Notes: generated from the letters alone by a model not told the origin. Positions 14,517-23,877 are shown, counted from the stretch's first letter. The stretch: DNA of 33,494 bases from Myxacorys chilensis ATA2-1-KO14 (GCA_019359275.1 JAHHHP010000062.1:1-33494); one strand, 5' to 3'. Numbers and translations are program-made.

Positions 14517-16524
14517 ACCGCAGCAGTCTCCGTCAGGAAGACTGGCACTTCTAACCGTCGAACTTCGATTTGAGCAAGATGTTGTGTTGGCACGTCAACG
14601 GGCAAGACAAATTGCGAGTCGGCTAGGATTTGATCTGCAACAACAGACTCGCATTGCGACCGCTATATCAGAAATTGCTCGGAATGCGTTGAGCTATGCG
14701 GGAGGGGGTAGAGTTGAATTTGCGATTAGCGCAGAGCGCAACTCCGAAGGAACCGATGGGAGCTTGGCACAGCCAACCGCAGGACAAGCATCGCAGGCTT
14801 TTTTGATGCGGGTTTCAGACTCCGGACCCGGTATTGACCAGCTATCTGCTATTTTTGATGGACGCTATCAGTCCTCTACAGGAATGGGATTGGGGCTAAT
14901 TGGTGCGAAACGACTGATGGATGATTTGAAAATTCAGTCTGTGTGCGCTAGTTCGGGCGATGCAAAGCGGGGCACGATCGTTGAATTGATCAAATATTTG
15001 CCAAAGCAAGCCCCTCGCCTAACGCCGAAAGACGTACAGCAGCTAGTCGACCATCTGCTGCGCGACCATCCCCAAGACGCTTACGCCGAACTTCATCAAC
15101 AAAATCAAGAATTGCTGCATACGCTGGAGGCGCTGCGTCAACGGCAAGACGACCTCACGCAACTCAATCAAGAACTAGAAGCGACCAATCGTGGTGTTGT
15201 TGCGTTGTACGCTGAGCTAAACGATCTCGCGGAGTCTTTTCAGCAAGCGAGCGAACTCAAGTCTCGATTCTTGTCGCACATGAGCCATGAGCTTCGGACT
15301 CCCTTAAATGGCATTCTCGGTCTGTCTAATATGCTGTTGCGCCGCTTGGATGGAGAATTAAGCGCAGAGCAGGAAAAACAGGTCACGTTCATTCGCCGTT
15401 CTGCCGCTACGCTCTCTGACTTAGTGAATGATTTGCTAGATTTAGCCAAGGTGGAATCTGGAAAATCTGACGTCGATGTTGCGCCGTTTGAGGTGGCAGA
15501 TTTGTTTAGTACGCTGCTCGGAATGCTGCGTCCCCTGCTGGATCAAAATAAGTCAGTGCAATTAGTGTTTGACGAGGCAATAAACGGTTCCTTCGGAGTT
15601 GCGCAGAGCGCAACTCGCGATACTGCTAAATCAAGCGGATTGCCAACTTTGTACACAGACGAAGGGAAAGTGTCTCAAATTTTGCGCAATCTGATCTCAA
15701 ATGCCTTGAAGTTTACTGAGCAAGGAGAAGTTCGAGTCAGTGCAACGCTCGGCAGCAATCAAACGATTGTGTTCACCGTTGCAGATACCGGAATCGGCAT
15801 TGCCGCGACCGATCAATTCCGCATTTTTGAAGAATTTGTTCAGGTTAATCATTCCCTCCAGCGTCGCGTAAAAGGCACGGGTTTAGGATTACCATTATGT
15901 AGAAAATTAGCCGCGCTACTTGGGGGTAGCGTTGCTCTAGACAGTACTGTAGGCGTTGGCTCTAGATTTGTCTTAACGTTGCCTATCTCCTATTCCGACT
16001 CGATAGCTACAGCGTTGGATGTATCCATTGCCAGATCGAAACCTGATCCATCTTTTGAGCAAACTAATGATGTAGAACCAAAGCCTGAGCCGATCGCAGA
16101 TCAACCTCCGCGATCGCATGTGCCAAGTTCTGATGTGCGCTCGACGAAAAAGATTCTGCTCATTGATGATGACAAAGTTTCTCGCTACACGTTGATCAGT
16201 TCGTTGACTGATTTCTATACAGTGATTGAAGCCAAAGATGGGTATGAAGGACTCTACCGTGCCAGAACCCAGCAACCGGACGCGATCGTCCTCGATCTTT
16301 CTATGCCTAGACTAGACGGATTTGAAGTTCTCGCTGAGTTAAAGGCAGATCCGCTCACACAAGCCATTCCAGTGATTATTCTCTCATCTAACGCCCTCAC
16401 CGCCGCTCAAGCGGAAGACCTCGCGACCCACACGATCGCGCTGCTTTCTAAACAAACAGATTCGCCTCAAATGCTGCTGCAACTGCAAGAGGCATTACTC
16501 AGCGTCGGGTTAGATTGCCATTAG
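14509..16524 (+). CDS. RsbT-like ATPase / hybrid histidine kinase / receiver fusion
   Basis: A 671-residue cytosolic protein. Residues 15-165 form an RsbT-like ATPase (ATAISEIARNALSYAGGG, VSDSGPGID, STGMGLGLIGAKRLM). A coiled coil follows (190-250), then a HisKA domain with SHMSHELRTPLNGILG (His260), a second GHKL ATPase (LRNLISNALKF with Asn397, VADTGIGI, KGTGLGLPL), and a C-terminal receiver (KKILLIDDD, Asp596 in IVLDLSMP, Lys648). Two ATPase domains in one chain are unusual; the N-terminal one is the family of rsbT. It overlaps the phosphatase gene by 8 bp with AGGAAG before its start, so it is the last gene of the cluster. A small repeat invades the coding sequence twice. It may carry the stressosome signal into a phosphorelay. 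Confidence 0.85.
   Translation: MSKPQQSPSGRLALLTVELRFEQDVVLARQRARQIASRLGFDLQQQTRIATAISEIARNALSYAGGGRVEFAISAERNSEGTDGSLAQPTAGQASQAFLMRVSDSGPGIDQLSAIFDGRYQSSTGMGLGLIGAKRLMDDLKIQSVCASSGDAKRGTIVELIKYLPKQAPRLTPKDVQQLVDHLLRDHPQDAYAELHQQNQELLHTLEALRQRQDDLTQLNQELEATNRGVVALYAELNDLAESFQQASELKSRFLSHMSHELRTPLNGILGLSNMLLRRLDGELSAEQEKQVTFIRRSAATLSDLVNDLLDLAKVESGKSDVDVAPFEVADLFSTLLGMLRPLLDQNKSVQLVFDEAINGSFGVAQSATRDTAKSSGLPTLYTDEGKVSQILRNLISNALKFTEQGEVRVSATLGSNQTIVFTVADTGIGIAATDQFRIFEEFVQVNHSLQRRVKGTGLGLPLCRKLAALLGGSVALDSTVGVGSRFVLTLPISYSDSIATALDVSIARSKPDPSFEQTNDVEPKPEPIADQPPRSHVPSSDVRSTKKILLIDDDKVSRYTLISSLTDFYTVIEAKDGYEGLYRARTQQPDAIVLDLSMPRLDGFEVLAELKADPLTQAIPVIILSSNALTAAQAEDLATHTIALLSKQTDSPQMLLQLQEALLSVGLDCH
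14728..14755 (+). repeat. Dispersed hairpin repeat inside the hybrid kinase gene, copy 1
   Basis: Contains the 20-bp core at 14736-14755 (GCGCAACTCCGAAGGAACCG), preceded by GCGCAGA. It encodes part of a loop (residues 75-85) in the RsbT-like domain. Confidence 0.75.
15585..15614 (-). repeat. Dispersed hairpin repeat inside the hybrid kinase gene, copy 2 (inverted)
   Basis: The same 20-bp core in inverted orientation at 15585-15604, joined to a small GTTGCGC-AGA-GCGCAAC hairpin. It encodes residues about 360-369, a loop between strands of the second ATPase. Confidence 0.75.
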
Positions 16525-18998
16525 TCAGAAGCCTTAGCCAGCTTTGCTACGATCGCGACTAATTCATCTGGCTCGACTGGCTTCGACAAATGCCACTGAA
16601 ATCCGGAATCAAGTGCCTGCTGATGGTTGGCTTCCCCGGCATACGCCGTTAGCGCGATCGCTGGAATACGGCAAGCTTCCTTTGTCGCGGGGAGTTGTCC
16701 AGTCTGTTCAGTCGGCAGCATCCGAATTTGACGAATCAACATATACCCATCAATTTCAGGCATTCCAATATCGCTAACCAACACATCAGGCTTTACCTCA
16801 GGTAAGGCTTGCAGCACTTCTATGGCGCAGGTTGCGGTTGTCACCTGTGCGCCAGACTGCTTCAACACAAACGATACAAACTCTAGTGAATCTGGCTCAT
16901 CGTCCACCACCATAACGTGGACACCGCTCAAATCAAGCCGTTCGGTTGGATCAGGAACTTGCGCGATCGCGCTGGATTGCACCGTTAAGATCGGCAAATG
17001 CACTGTAAACATTGCTCCCTGCCCTTCGCCTCCACTTTCTGCTTGCACCGTACCGCCGTGCGATTCGACAAGCTGACGTACGATCGCCAGCCCCAACCCT
17101 AAGCCACCAAATTTTCGGGTCGTGGCACTATCTTGCTGCTGAAAGTAATCAAACACATGAGGCAGAAATTCTGTATTGATGCCTCTTCCCGTATCGCTAA
17201 TTTGAATCTGGGCATCGGCATCGATCTGTGAGAGGCGGACTTCAACGCGGTTGCCGCTGGGCGTAAATTTAACGGCATTAGACAGCAAATTCCACACGAC
17301 TTGCTGCAACCGGGCCGGATCGCCCATCACAATTACTTCTGGTTGCAATACGGTCTCAAGCTTAATGGCTTTTGCTTCGGCGGCAAGTCGTCCCGTCTCG
17401 ATCGCACTTTTGATGACGTAATTTAAATCGACGGGCATCACCGCCAAGCTCAATTTGCCGCGCAGAATGCGAGACACATCGAGCAAGTCATCAATCAACT
17501 GCGTTTGCAGTTTGGCGTTGCGCTCGATTGTGGCTAACGCTTCTGCAACTCTGCCTTCATCCAATCTACGAGTTTGTAACAGCCGACACCATCCCAAAAT
17601 GGGATTGAGCGGAGAACGTAACTCGTGAGATAACACCGCGAGAAATTCATCTTTGACATGATTGGCGCGGGTCAGATCATCAGTGCGCTGTTGTAGGGCA
17701 GCTTCAATCTGTTTGCGATCGCTCAGATCCACGACAAACAGAACATATTCATCCGCTTCGCCCTGTAAGCGAGTTCCACTGACCAAGACCGGAAAGTGAG
17801 ATCCATCTTTGCGAATGAGTTCTTTTTCAACGGGTTCAACGTTGCCACATTGCTCCAGATCAGCAACCCTTTGTCCATCTATATCAGCAAATTTCAATGA
17901 AAAGGCTCTCCAGTCCGCCCTCCGCGCCTGCTCTTCAGTGCCATAGCCCAACATTCGCAGCAGGGCGGCGTTCGCTTCTAGCAGTTCGCCATCAGATCGA
18001 GTAAAACAGATGCCAATTTGCGCCGTTTCTACCATGCGATGCAGCCGTTCTTGGCTACGACGCAGTATTTTTTCTGCACTCCGAAGCCGCAGCAGCGATC
18101 GTACCGTCGCTAGCAATTCTTCAGGATTAATCGGCTGCATCAGGTAGCCATCTGCACCGCCATCTAAGCCATCTACTTTATCTTGGCTCGTGATTCGCTC
18201 TGCCGACAAGTGCAAAATTGGGATCGAAGCGGTTACAGGATTAGCTTTGAGACGCTGGCATACTTCAGTACCATCAATATCAGGTAATTTGACATCTAGA
18301 ATAATCAGATCGGGCTGATCGTTGGCGAGTTCTAACGCGCTGATTCCGCTTGAAGCTTGCCGAACTGCAAAATTTGCTTGTTGCAGAATTCGGCTGGTGA
18401 TGTACAGATTAGTGTCGTTATCATCGACGCAGAGGACAATCTGATGCAAGGGATCCGCAGCCTGAGCTAACTCTGATTGGACTTCACGGATTGCCTCGAG
18501 CGTATTTAGATCGTTTTTAGCTGAAGGCAGCTCTGCCTGCGGCGTCACGTCAGTAAAGGTGGTCACGACTGCATACGGAACCGAGGCATTGGCCTGAAAT
18601 AATGGCTGTGCGGTGACCATCAACTCAATTCGATCCCCGCTGGGTCTGTAAAATTCCATCGCCACATCCGAGCAAGGCTGACCAGTCTGTAACGCCGTCC
18701 ACGCCGGATAGTCTCCAGTGGAAGCCTCTGTAGCAAAAATTTGCCACGGATAACGGGTTGCGGTGCGAAGTTCTGAAGGATCGTAGCTCTGGGTCGCGGT
18801 GTATCCTTGGATCTGCTCGAACGTCATGCCTAGAATTTGCTCAGCCGCCACGTTACAGGCTTGAACTGTACCATCTGCCAACTGTAATACCAGCCCTACA
18901 GATTCTACAGATGAAGCATTTTGACGTTCACTAGAATCAAGCGGTTTTCGAGATAGCTCAGTGATGAGTTGAGAGTTAGCCGTTCCGGGGTTCTGCAT
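16521..18998 (-). CDS. Hybrid sensor kinase PAS-REC-PAS-HisKA-HATPase-REC
   Basis: An 825-residue soluble kinase. Domains: PAS (about 30-152); receiver 1 (186-303; VLCVDDND, Asp235 in IILDVKLPDIDG); PAS 2 (318-432); HisKA with SHELRSPLNPIL (His458); HATPase (WNLLSNAVKF, ISDTGRGI, GGLGLGLAIVRQLVESHGG); receiver 2 (694-820; MVVDDEPD, Asp743, Lys806). Receiver 1 has Gln288 where the conserved Lys is expected (YLMQPINPEEL), a change seen in related cyanobacterial kinases, so its switching may be atypical. No membrane segments. It converges with the preceding kinase, the two stops overlapping by 4 nt, so the pair may affect each other's expression. Output unknown. Confidence 0.88.
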   Translation of the reverse strand: MQNPGTANSQLITELSRKPLDSSERQNASSVESVGLVLQLADGTVQACNVAAEQILGMTFEQIQGYTATQSYDPSELRTATRYPWQIFATEASTGDYPAWTALQTGQPCSDVAMEFYRPSGDRIELMVTAQPLFQANASVPYAVVTTFTDVTPQAELPSAKNDLNTLEAIREVQSELAQAADPLHQIVLCVDDNDTNLYITSRILQQANFAVRQASSGISALELANDQPDLIILDVKLPDIDGTEVCQRLKANPVTASIPILHLSAERITSQDKVDGLDGGADGYLMQPINPEELLATVRSLLRLRSAEKILRRSQERLHRMVETAQIGICFTRSDGELLEANAALLRMLGYGTEEQARRADWRAFSLKFADIDGQRVADLEQCGNVEPVEKELIRKDGSHFPVLVSGTRLQGEADEYVLFVVDLSDRKQIEAALQQRTDDLTRANHVKDEFLAVLSHELRSPLNPILGWCRLLQTRRLDEGRVAEALATIERNAKLQTQLIDDLLDVSRILRGKLSLAVMPVDLNYVIKSAIETGRLAAEAKAIKLETVLQPEVIVMGDPARLQQVVWNLLSNAVKFTPSGNRVEVRLSQIDADAQIQISDTGRGINTEFLPHVFDYFQQQDSATTRKFGGLGLGLAIVRQLVESHGGTVQAESGGEGQGAMFTVHLPILTVQSSAIAQVPDPTERLDLSGVHVMVVDDEPDSLEFVSFVLKQSGAQVTTATCAIEVLQALPEVKPDVLVSDIGMPEIDGYMLIRQIRMLPTEQTGQLPATKEACRIPAIALTAYAGEANHQQALDSGFQWHLSKPVEPDELVAIVAKLAKASD

Positions 18999-19488
18999 TG
19001 ACTCGAACTAGTGGGCTGCGATCGCAGCACTGAGGGACTTAAAGACACAGTGATGAAACAGACATAGTCTCCTCATTATGAGGTGATCAACAGAGAATGG
19101 TTAAGCGATCGCTCCAGATTTCTATCACAGGACTGATAACAGTACGGTGCTTATATCTACCCAAAGAAAAAGGTGTGCATTGAATCTGCTTTATTGAATC
19201 TGCTTCGAAGGATAGCCGCTAATCTCAAAACGCTCACAACCGTAAATTATTAAGACAGGGAATCATTAAAACGGTTGCTCCCCCTCCACTGACGTTTCCC
19301 TATTGCCTTACCGGAAATCTGAACTGATCTGACTCATCGTATAGCACTATGAGATGTGCATTAGGACAAACTTTTTGTGTAGAAGTCGCGCGTATCGGAG
19401 CTTCTACACAAAAAAATTCCATCCAAGCGGTAGCGCTATAGACACCAGAATTTAGAACTACAAGGTTGACAATCTTCCAATAGGTTTC
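18999..19488. other. Non-coding gap with a 14-bp hairpin and a short repeat
   Basis: No gene. TTGAATCTGCTT is duplicated at 19180-19191 and 19194-19205. A strong hairpin lies at 19372-19414. The upstream part holds the presumed promoter of the 825-aa kinase; a GCGATCGC lies near 19104. Confidence 0.5.
19372..19414. repeat. 14-bp stem hairpin
   Basis: TTTTTGTGTAGAAG (19372-19385) pairs with CTTCTACACAAAAA (19401-19414) around a 15-nt loop. The T run is 5' of the stem on both strands, so it is not a usual terminator orientation; it may still halt transcripts of the permease-kinase gene 75 nt upstream, or be a MITE-like remnant. Confidence 0.6.
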
Positions 19489-22350
19489 CTATGCAATGAG
19501 TTGAACACAACGATTTTTGAGGGTTTGCGTGACTGGAATCCGAATCCAAAATTCAGCACCTTGTCCAGGTAACGAACAACAATTGATTGTGCCACCATGC
19601 TTGTCCACTACAATTTGGTAGCTAATCGATAATCCTAGCCCTGTCCCTTGACCCACTGGCTTTGTTGTAAAGAATGGGTCAAACAGTTTTCTCTGAATCG
19701 TCTCAGGAATGCCAGGACCATTATCCTTAATACAAATGGCAACTTCCTCATCACCCAATCTCTGAGTTGAGATCGTAATGATACTTGAGTGTTCTTTCAG
19801 CGTTTGGGGCGATCGATGCTTATCGCGTTGCTGCAAAGCATCGATCGCATTGCTGATCAAATTCATAAACACTTGGTTGAGTTGTCCCGCGTAGCATTCT
19901 ACTTCAGGGAGATCATCGTACTGCTTAATGATTTGAATTGCGGACTGATTAGATGTTGCTTTCAGCCGATTTTGTAGAATCAGCAGGGTGCTATCAATAC
20001 CGTCGTGAATGTTGACAGATTTCATTCCGGCTTCATCCAAACGCGAGAAATTGCGGAGGGTGAGCACAATTTCGCGGATCCGATCGGCTCCTCCTTTCAT
20101 CGAAGTTAACGTTTTAGGCAAATCTTCAGCGATAAAATCAAGGTCAATCTCATCGCTCAACTGTTGAATTGAGGGCGTGACAGTGGGGTAGGAGGCTTGA
20201 AACAGGGTAATTAACTTGAGAAGATTTTGGCTATACTCACTCACATAAGTGAGGTTGCCATGAATAAAGTTAACTGGGTTATTGATTTCATGGGCAACCC
20301 CAGCAACTAGTTGTCCCAAGCTAGACATCTTCTCAGTCTGAATTAACTGAGACTGTGTTTGTTGCAACTCAGACAATGCTTGCTCTAAATCCTGTTTTTT
20401 CTGACGCAGTAGTGCCTCGGATTGGCGCAAAGCCGTGTCGGCTTGTTTTTGCTCGGTGACATCGCGCAGAATCACGATGTAGTTCTCGAAATTGCGTTTA
20501 CAGCGTTGTGAAAGAGTCAGTTCGATAATGCGATCGCTTTGATTGCTGTGTATCAAGGTTTGCTCACTTCGATCGCTCCAATCCTCTATTGAACAATCAA
20601 GTGACGGGAAAAAGTCGCTCAGAGATTGCTCAATCAGATGCTGCGGAGTTGTTTGCAGAAGCGATACGGCAGCAGAATTTGCCTGAACAATTGCGCCAAC
20701 TTCATTCAACACCAAAATGGTGTCTGGAACCGTATCTAGAGCGGTGCTGAATAAATTTTCAGCACGTTCACGCGCTTGAGCGATCGCGGCTACTTGCGGC
20801 AAACTCGTCCAGCAGGCAATGGCGATCGCGACAAAGGCGATCATCATCAACACTGTTACCAACAAGTTATTACTCAGCCCAGCAGCACCCCTGCCCAGTT
20901 TGCTCAACATCCAACCGATTGTCGTGGCGCTGCAAACCAGCACAATCAGAACAATGACTTGTACACTCACAAAATCCTTGAACTTTCCATCGATCGCTCT
21001 AGTTAAACGAGGATGTGTCCACCATTCGGGCTGAAAGAGCGCAAATGGAATGCGCCGAATTACAGCATCAACCCCCAAGATCGCAACAGCAGCGAATAGA
21101 CCAATTAATACATCTTCCCAACTCCAAGCAAGCCCACCCACCAGCAGAACTACGACTTCGACGCATAGGAAACCGAGCGACCAGCGGGACCAGCGTGCTT
21201 CTGGGTTATCCCGATGTAACCACAGTCCCCAGTGCATTGCCATCATTGGCATCATGTAGGCAGTACTGCCAACCACCACAATCCGAGAAATATCCCCCCA
21301 TTCAAGAAACAGAATACTAATTGCAAGGGTAAAGATTAAATTTGGTGCTAGCACTCCGTCACGTGAAACCGTGGAAAATACAGGAGAAAGCTGTTTATCG
21401 ACGGCAAGCTGGTACAGAACTCGGGGTGCACTGGCGACAGCAGTAGCGCTAATGAGTAAGCAACTAGAGGTTAGCAACAGCGTGACGAACAAGGATGCAC
21501 CAGTACCCCAAAATGGCTGAGAGGCGCTCAGTAGATGTGCAAATATCGTATCTGTTGATGTGTTGCCTATCTGCATGAGAACCCACGACCCGCCCAAGTA
21601 GATGATGGGAATTAACCAAGCAGAGAAGGCGATAAATCGCAGTGTTTCCGTCGGTTTCTTGCTATCTGCTACAAAGGAGGAGCCTGTTTCGCAAGCATAA
21701 GTGCCATAAACAGCAAAGAAAAACCACTTTGCCCATTCCACAAAACTAAAGTGAGACCAGCTTGTGGGAGCTAAACCGGGGCTTGTAGGCGCGATCGCTA
21801 ACCATCCCAGCCCTTGCATACAAAACAACAGCAGCAGCCCAATGGCTGGCAGGACAAAGAATGCGTGTAGAATTCCGAGTGTTCGTGTACCGCTAAACGC
21901 CACAATAAATGGAACAATTGTGAACCCAATTTTGAGGGCTAACTCAGGACAAGGAATCCCTAATGGAGACAGATTTGCTTTGATTAAATCAGTCAGATTG
22001 ATCGCGTTTAGTGCAGGCACGAGCGCCCAACTGAAGTAATACGCGATCGCGGCATACCGTCCAACGTTTGGATGTTGCTGCAAGAGCCGCGTTGTGTAAT
22101 TGGGCGTTCCACCAGAAACATCTGACCACAGCGTTCCCAACTGTTTAACCTGAAAATTCAGCATCATGCCAATGATCACAGCCGGTAGCCAAACAAAAAT
22201 GGCTTGTGGTCCGAGTGCCATGTGCATGAGAGGAGCGGTATTAATCCAAGACAAATGCCCTGAGAGTCCAAAGCCAAAGGTCTCCAGCGATGTCAAGTTT
22301 CTGGGTAATTGCCCATGCGAATTAGGTTCACTTAGGTGCTGCATAAACAA
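19489..22350 (-). CDS. APC-type permease fused to PAS-histidine kinase
   Basis: A 953-residue integral membrane kinase. Residues 1-520 form a multispanning transporter-like domain with about a dozen hydrophobic segments; the early GFGLSGHLSWINTAPL and middle ETGSSFVADSKKPTETLRF are in the style of the amino acid-polyamine-organocation (APC) superfamily. Then come a PAS-like domain (530-640), a coiled coil (640-675), HisKA with LVAGVAHEINNPVNF (His687) and HATPase (Asn834 in NLISNAIDA, DNGPGI 876-881, GTGLGLSI 902-909). No receiver. It resembles in principle CbrA-type sensors, in which an SLC5 transporter is fused to a kinase. It may sense a transported amino acid or amine. A frame past the first Met (residue 3) is an alternative start. 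It is divergent from the oxidase gene at 22876. Confidence 0.85.
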   Translation of the reverse strand: MFMQHLSEPNSHGQLPRNLTSLETFGFGLSGHLSWINTAPLMHMALGPQAIFVWLPAVIIGMMLNFQVKQLGTLWSDVSGGTPNYTTRLLQQHPNVGRYAAIAYYFSWALVPALNAINLTDLIKANLSPLGIPCPELALKIGFTIVPFIVAFSGTRTLGILHAFFVLPAIGLLLLFCMQGLGWLAIAPTSPGLAPTSWSHFSFVEWAKWFFFAVYGTYACETGSSFVADSKKPTETLRFIAFSAWLIPIIYLGGSWVLMQIGNTSTDTIFAHLLSASQPFWGTGASLFVTLLLTSSCLLISATAVASAPRVLYQLAVDKQLSPVFSTVSRDGVLAPNLIFTLAISILFLEWGDISRIVVVGSTAYMMPMMAMHWGLWLHRDNPEARWSRWSLGFLCVEVVVLLVGGLAWSWEDVLIGLFAAVAILGVDAVIRRIPFALFQPEWWTHPRLTRAIDGKFKDFVSVQVIVLIVLVCSATTIGWMLSKLGRGAAGLSNNLLVTVLMMIAFVAIAIACWTSLPQVAAIAQARERAENLFSTALDTVPDTILVLNEVGAIVQANSAAVSLLQTTPQHLIEQSLSDFFPSLDCSIEDWSDRSEQTLIHSNQSDRIIELTLSQRCKRNFENYIVILRDVTEQKQADTALRQSEALLRQKKQDLEQALSELQQTQSQLIQTEKMSSLGQLVAGVAHEINNPVNFIHGNLTYVSEYSQNLLKLITLFQASYPTVTPSIQQLSDEIDLDFIAEDLPKTLTSMKGGADRIREIVLTLRNFSRLDEAGMKSVNIHDGIDSTLLILQNRLKATSNQSAIQIIKQYDDLPEVECYAGQLNQVFMNLISNAIDALQQRDKHRSPQTLKEHSSIITISTQRLGDEEVAICIKDNGPGIPETIQRKLFDPFFTTKPVGQGTGLGLSISYQIVVDKHGGTINCCSLPGQGAEFWIRIPVTQTLKNRCVQLIA

Positions 22351-22875
22351 TTGGGAACAAATGAGAAGTACGAATCAAATGCCGGGTTGAACAGTGGTTG
22401 TGTTGAACAGTGATTAGCACCTTTCCCACAGCCTTTTGCTCTTTTTCATCTTTCCCTGACATGCATGAAGCTGAACATTTGCCCTTGGCAAAACGGCTCA
22501 CATGTATAGAGCGCGACTCTTTTCTTTGCTTCCAATGTGCTATCGAAATTATGCGATCGAAACTTCCAAAGAGATATCCGTTGTGTGCCCCGCAAAGCTT
22601 GAGTAAATGTTAAGAAATTATAAATAAAAGAGGAAAATACGCACTTTTGTCATTCCTATGTCTTAATGACTGTACGGTAAATACCGAGGTGCTTAATAGG
22701 TAGCTTAAAGCTGAGTCGATCAGTTAGTAGTTCCAACATTCGAGGCACGAAGGACTATATTTCGTAGCACCCGTTTACCCCTGCAAGTCTTATTTCGGTT
22801 AACGCTCCATTCATCAACGTGCAGTAATGCCCGGTGTATCCGTATGTTCACATTTAGACGATACGAGGAGAGAGA
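22351..22875. other. Divergent intergenic control region
   Basis: 525 bp between the permease-kinase and the oxidase gene, AT-rich around 22610-22640. It holds a small palindrome CGGTA-AA-TACCG at 22675-22686 that could bind a regulator. The 67-codon frame in it is not convincing. Confidence 0.35.
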
Positions 22876-23796
22876 ATGATGGTGTCTAACGCTACAGCCG
22901 AATTATCCCACTTCGAGAATCCTTATCAGGTGGCACAAGCTGCGATACAACAGTCTGTTCCCCCAACACTGTGGGCAGAAAATGAGCAATTTGTGTCTGG
23001 ATTAAGGGAGCGCTTAAAGACGCATCCATTGTTAACCCATCCGTTGCTAAGCGCACTCCAGCAGGGACGGTTCAACTGCGAGCAACTCAAAGTTGTTCAT
23101 TTAGAATATCGCCATGCCATCGTTGAGATTTTTACAGATACGTTACTCGCCGCTCAACTGCAAGCCCACCAATTGGAACCCCGGCTCATGCGAGGAAGTA
23201 AACTGTATGCTCGGTTTATTCTGGGTCTGAACCTATTTGATGAGTATGGATTCCAGCCTGGTTCTCAAGGAGGAAGTTATCAAGGTAATCCCAATCACGC
23301 CCATTATCTGTTATTTGAACAGGTGCTGGACGAACTTGAGATTAGTTCAACCGAGCGAGAGAACTATGCTCCCAGCCAAGCAGCACGAGTATTGCGACAG
23401 GCGCTAGAAAGTGTTTACCATGACTTGACTTCGATCGTTGCACTTTTAGCGATCGCAGAAGCTGCTGTCGCGTTTACTATGAGTTTGCGAGACAATGCAC
23501 GTCTTGTTGGGTTAACGGTTGACACTGGCTTCTACAAATGTCATGGGTTCACCTATGAGCAAGAAACAGTCGGCTGTGATGATTTCCATGAACTGGGGCT
23601 TTGGTATGTGCTGATGCAGGCCATCACTCCTGATCGATATGCTGAAATTACGAATTTGGGGGATCAATACTGTAATTTATGGGCTGCGTTCTATGATGCT
23701 CAGCTACAGCGATTAGAAGAAACTGAGGAGCATCACTTTGAAGGTGACCGAGACATTCCATTTCCTATATTCACACCATCTATTGAAAAGGTGTAG
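22876..23796 (+). CDS. Heme-oxygenase-like diiron oxidase (HDO) candidate
   Basis: This 306-residue all-helical protein fits the iron-containing redox enzyme / TenA-PqqC-like fold. Likely metal ligands in order are Glu123 in NLFDEYGFQPG, His143 in NPNHAHYLLFEQVLDEL, Glu195 in LLAIAEAAVAF, His223 in GFYKCHGF, and Asp235-x2-His238 in CDDFHELGLW; Glu77-x2-His80 (LEYRH) may also contribute. The usual spacing of the final HxxxDxxH box is expanded by eight residues here, so it could be a variant subfamily. Family members split or oxidise amino acids and fatty acids (for example UndA, SznF); the substrate is unknown. AGGAG at 22866-22870 suits the second ATG (22879) best. It stands alone, divergent from a possible amino acid-sensing kinase. 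Confidence 0.6.
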   Translation: MMVSNATAELSHFENPYQVAQAAIQQSVPPTLWAENEQFVSGLRERLKTHPLLTHPLLSALQQGRFNCEQLKVVHLEYRHAIVEIFTDTLLAAQLQAHQLEPRLMRGSKLYARFILGLNLFDEYGFQPGSQGGSYQGNPNHAHYLLFEQVLDELEISSTERENYAPSQAARVLRQALESVYHDLTSIVALLAIAEAAVAFTMSLRDNARLVGLTVDTGFYKCHGFTYEQETVGCDDFHELGLWYVLMQAITPDRYAEITNLGDQYCNLWAAFYDAQLQRLEETEEHHFEGDRDIPFPIFTPSIEKV

Positions 23797-23877
23797 AAAT
23801 CTGGGTGGTCTCTGCAAAATGCTGGAGATGTGAATGAGTGTTGATAAAAGACACAACAACATCTCTTTGACAATCCA

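Noticed and set aside
22410..22613. 67-codon plus-strand frame in the divergent control region
   Set aside because: No family resemblance, Cys/Phe-rich composition and no ribosome-binding site.
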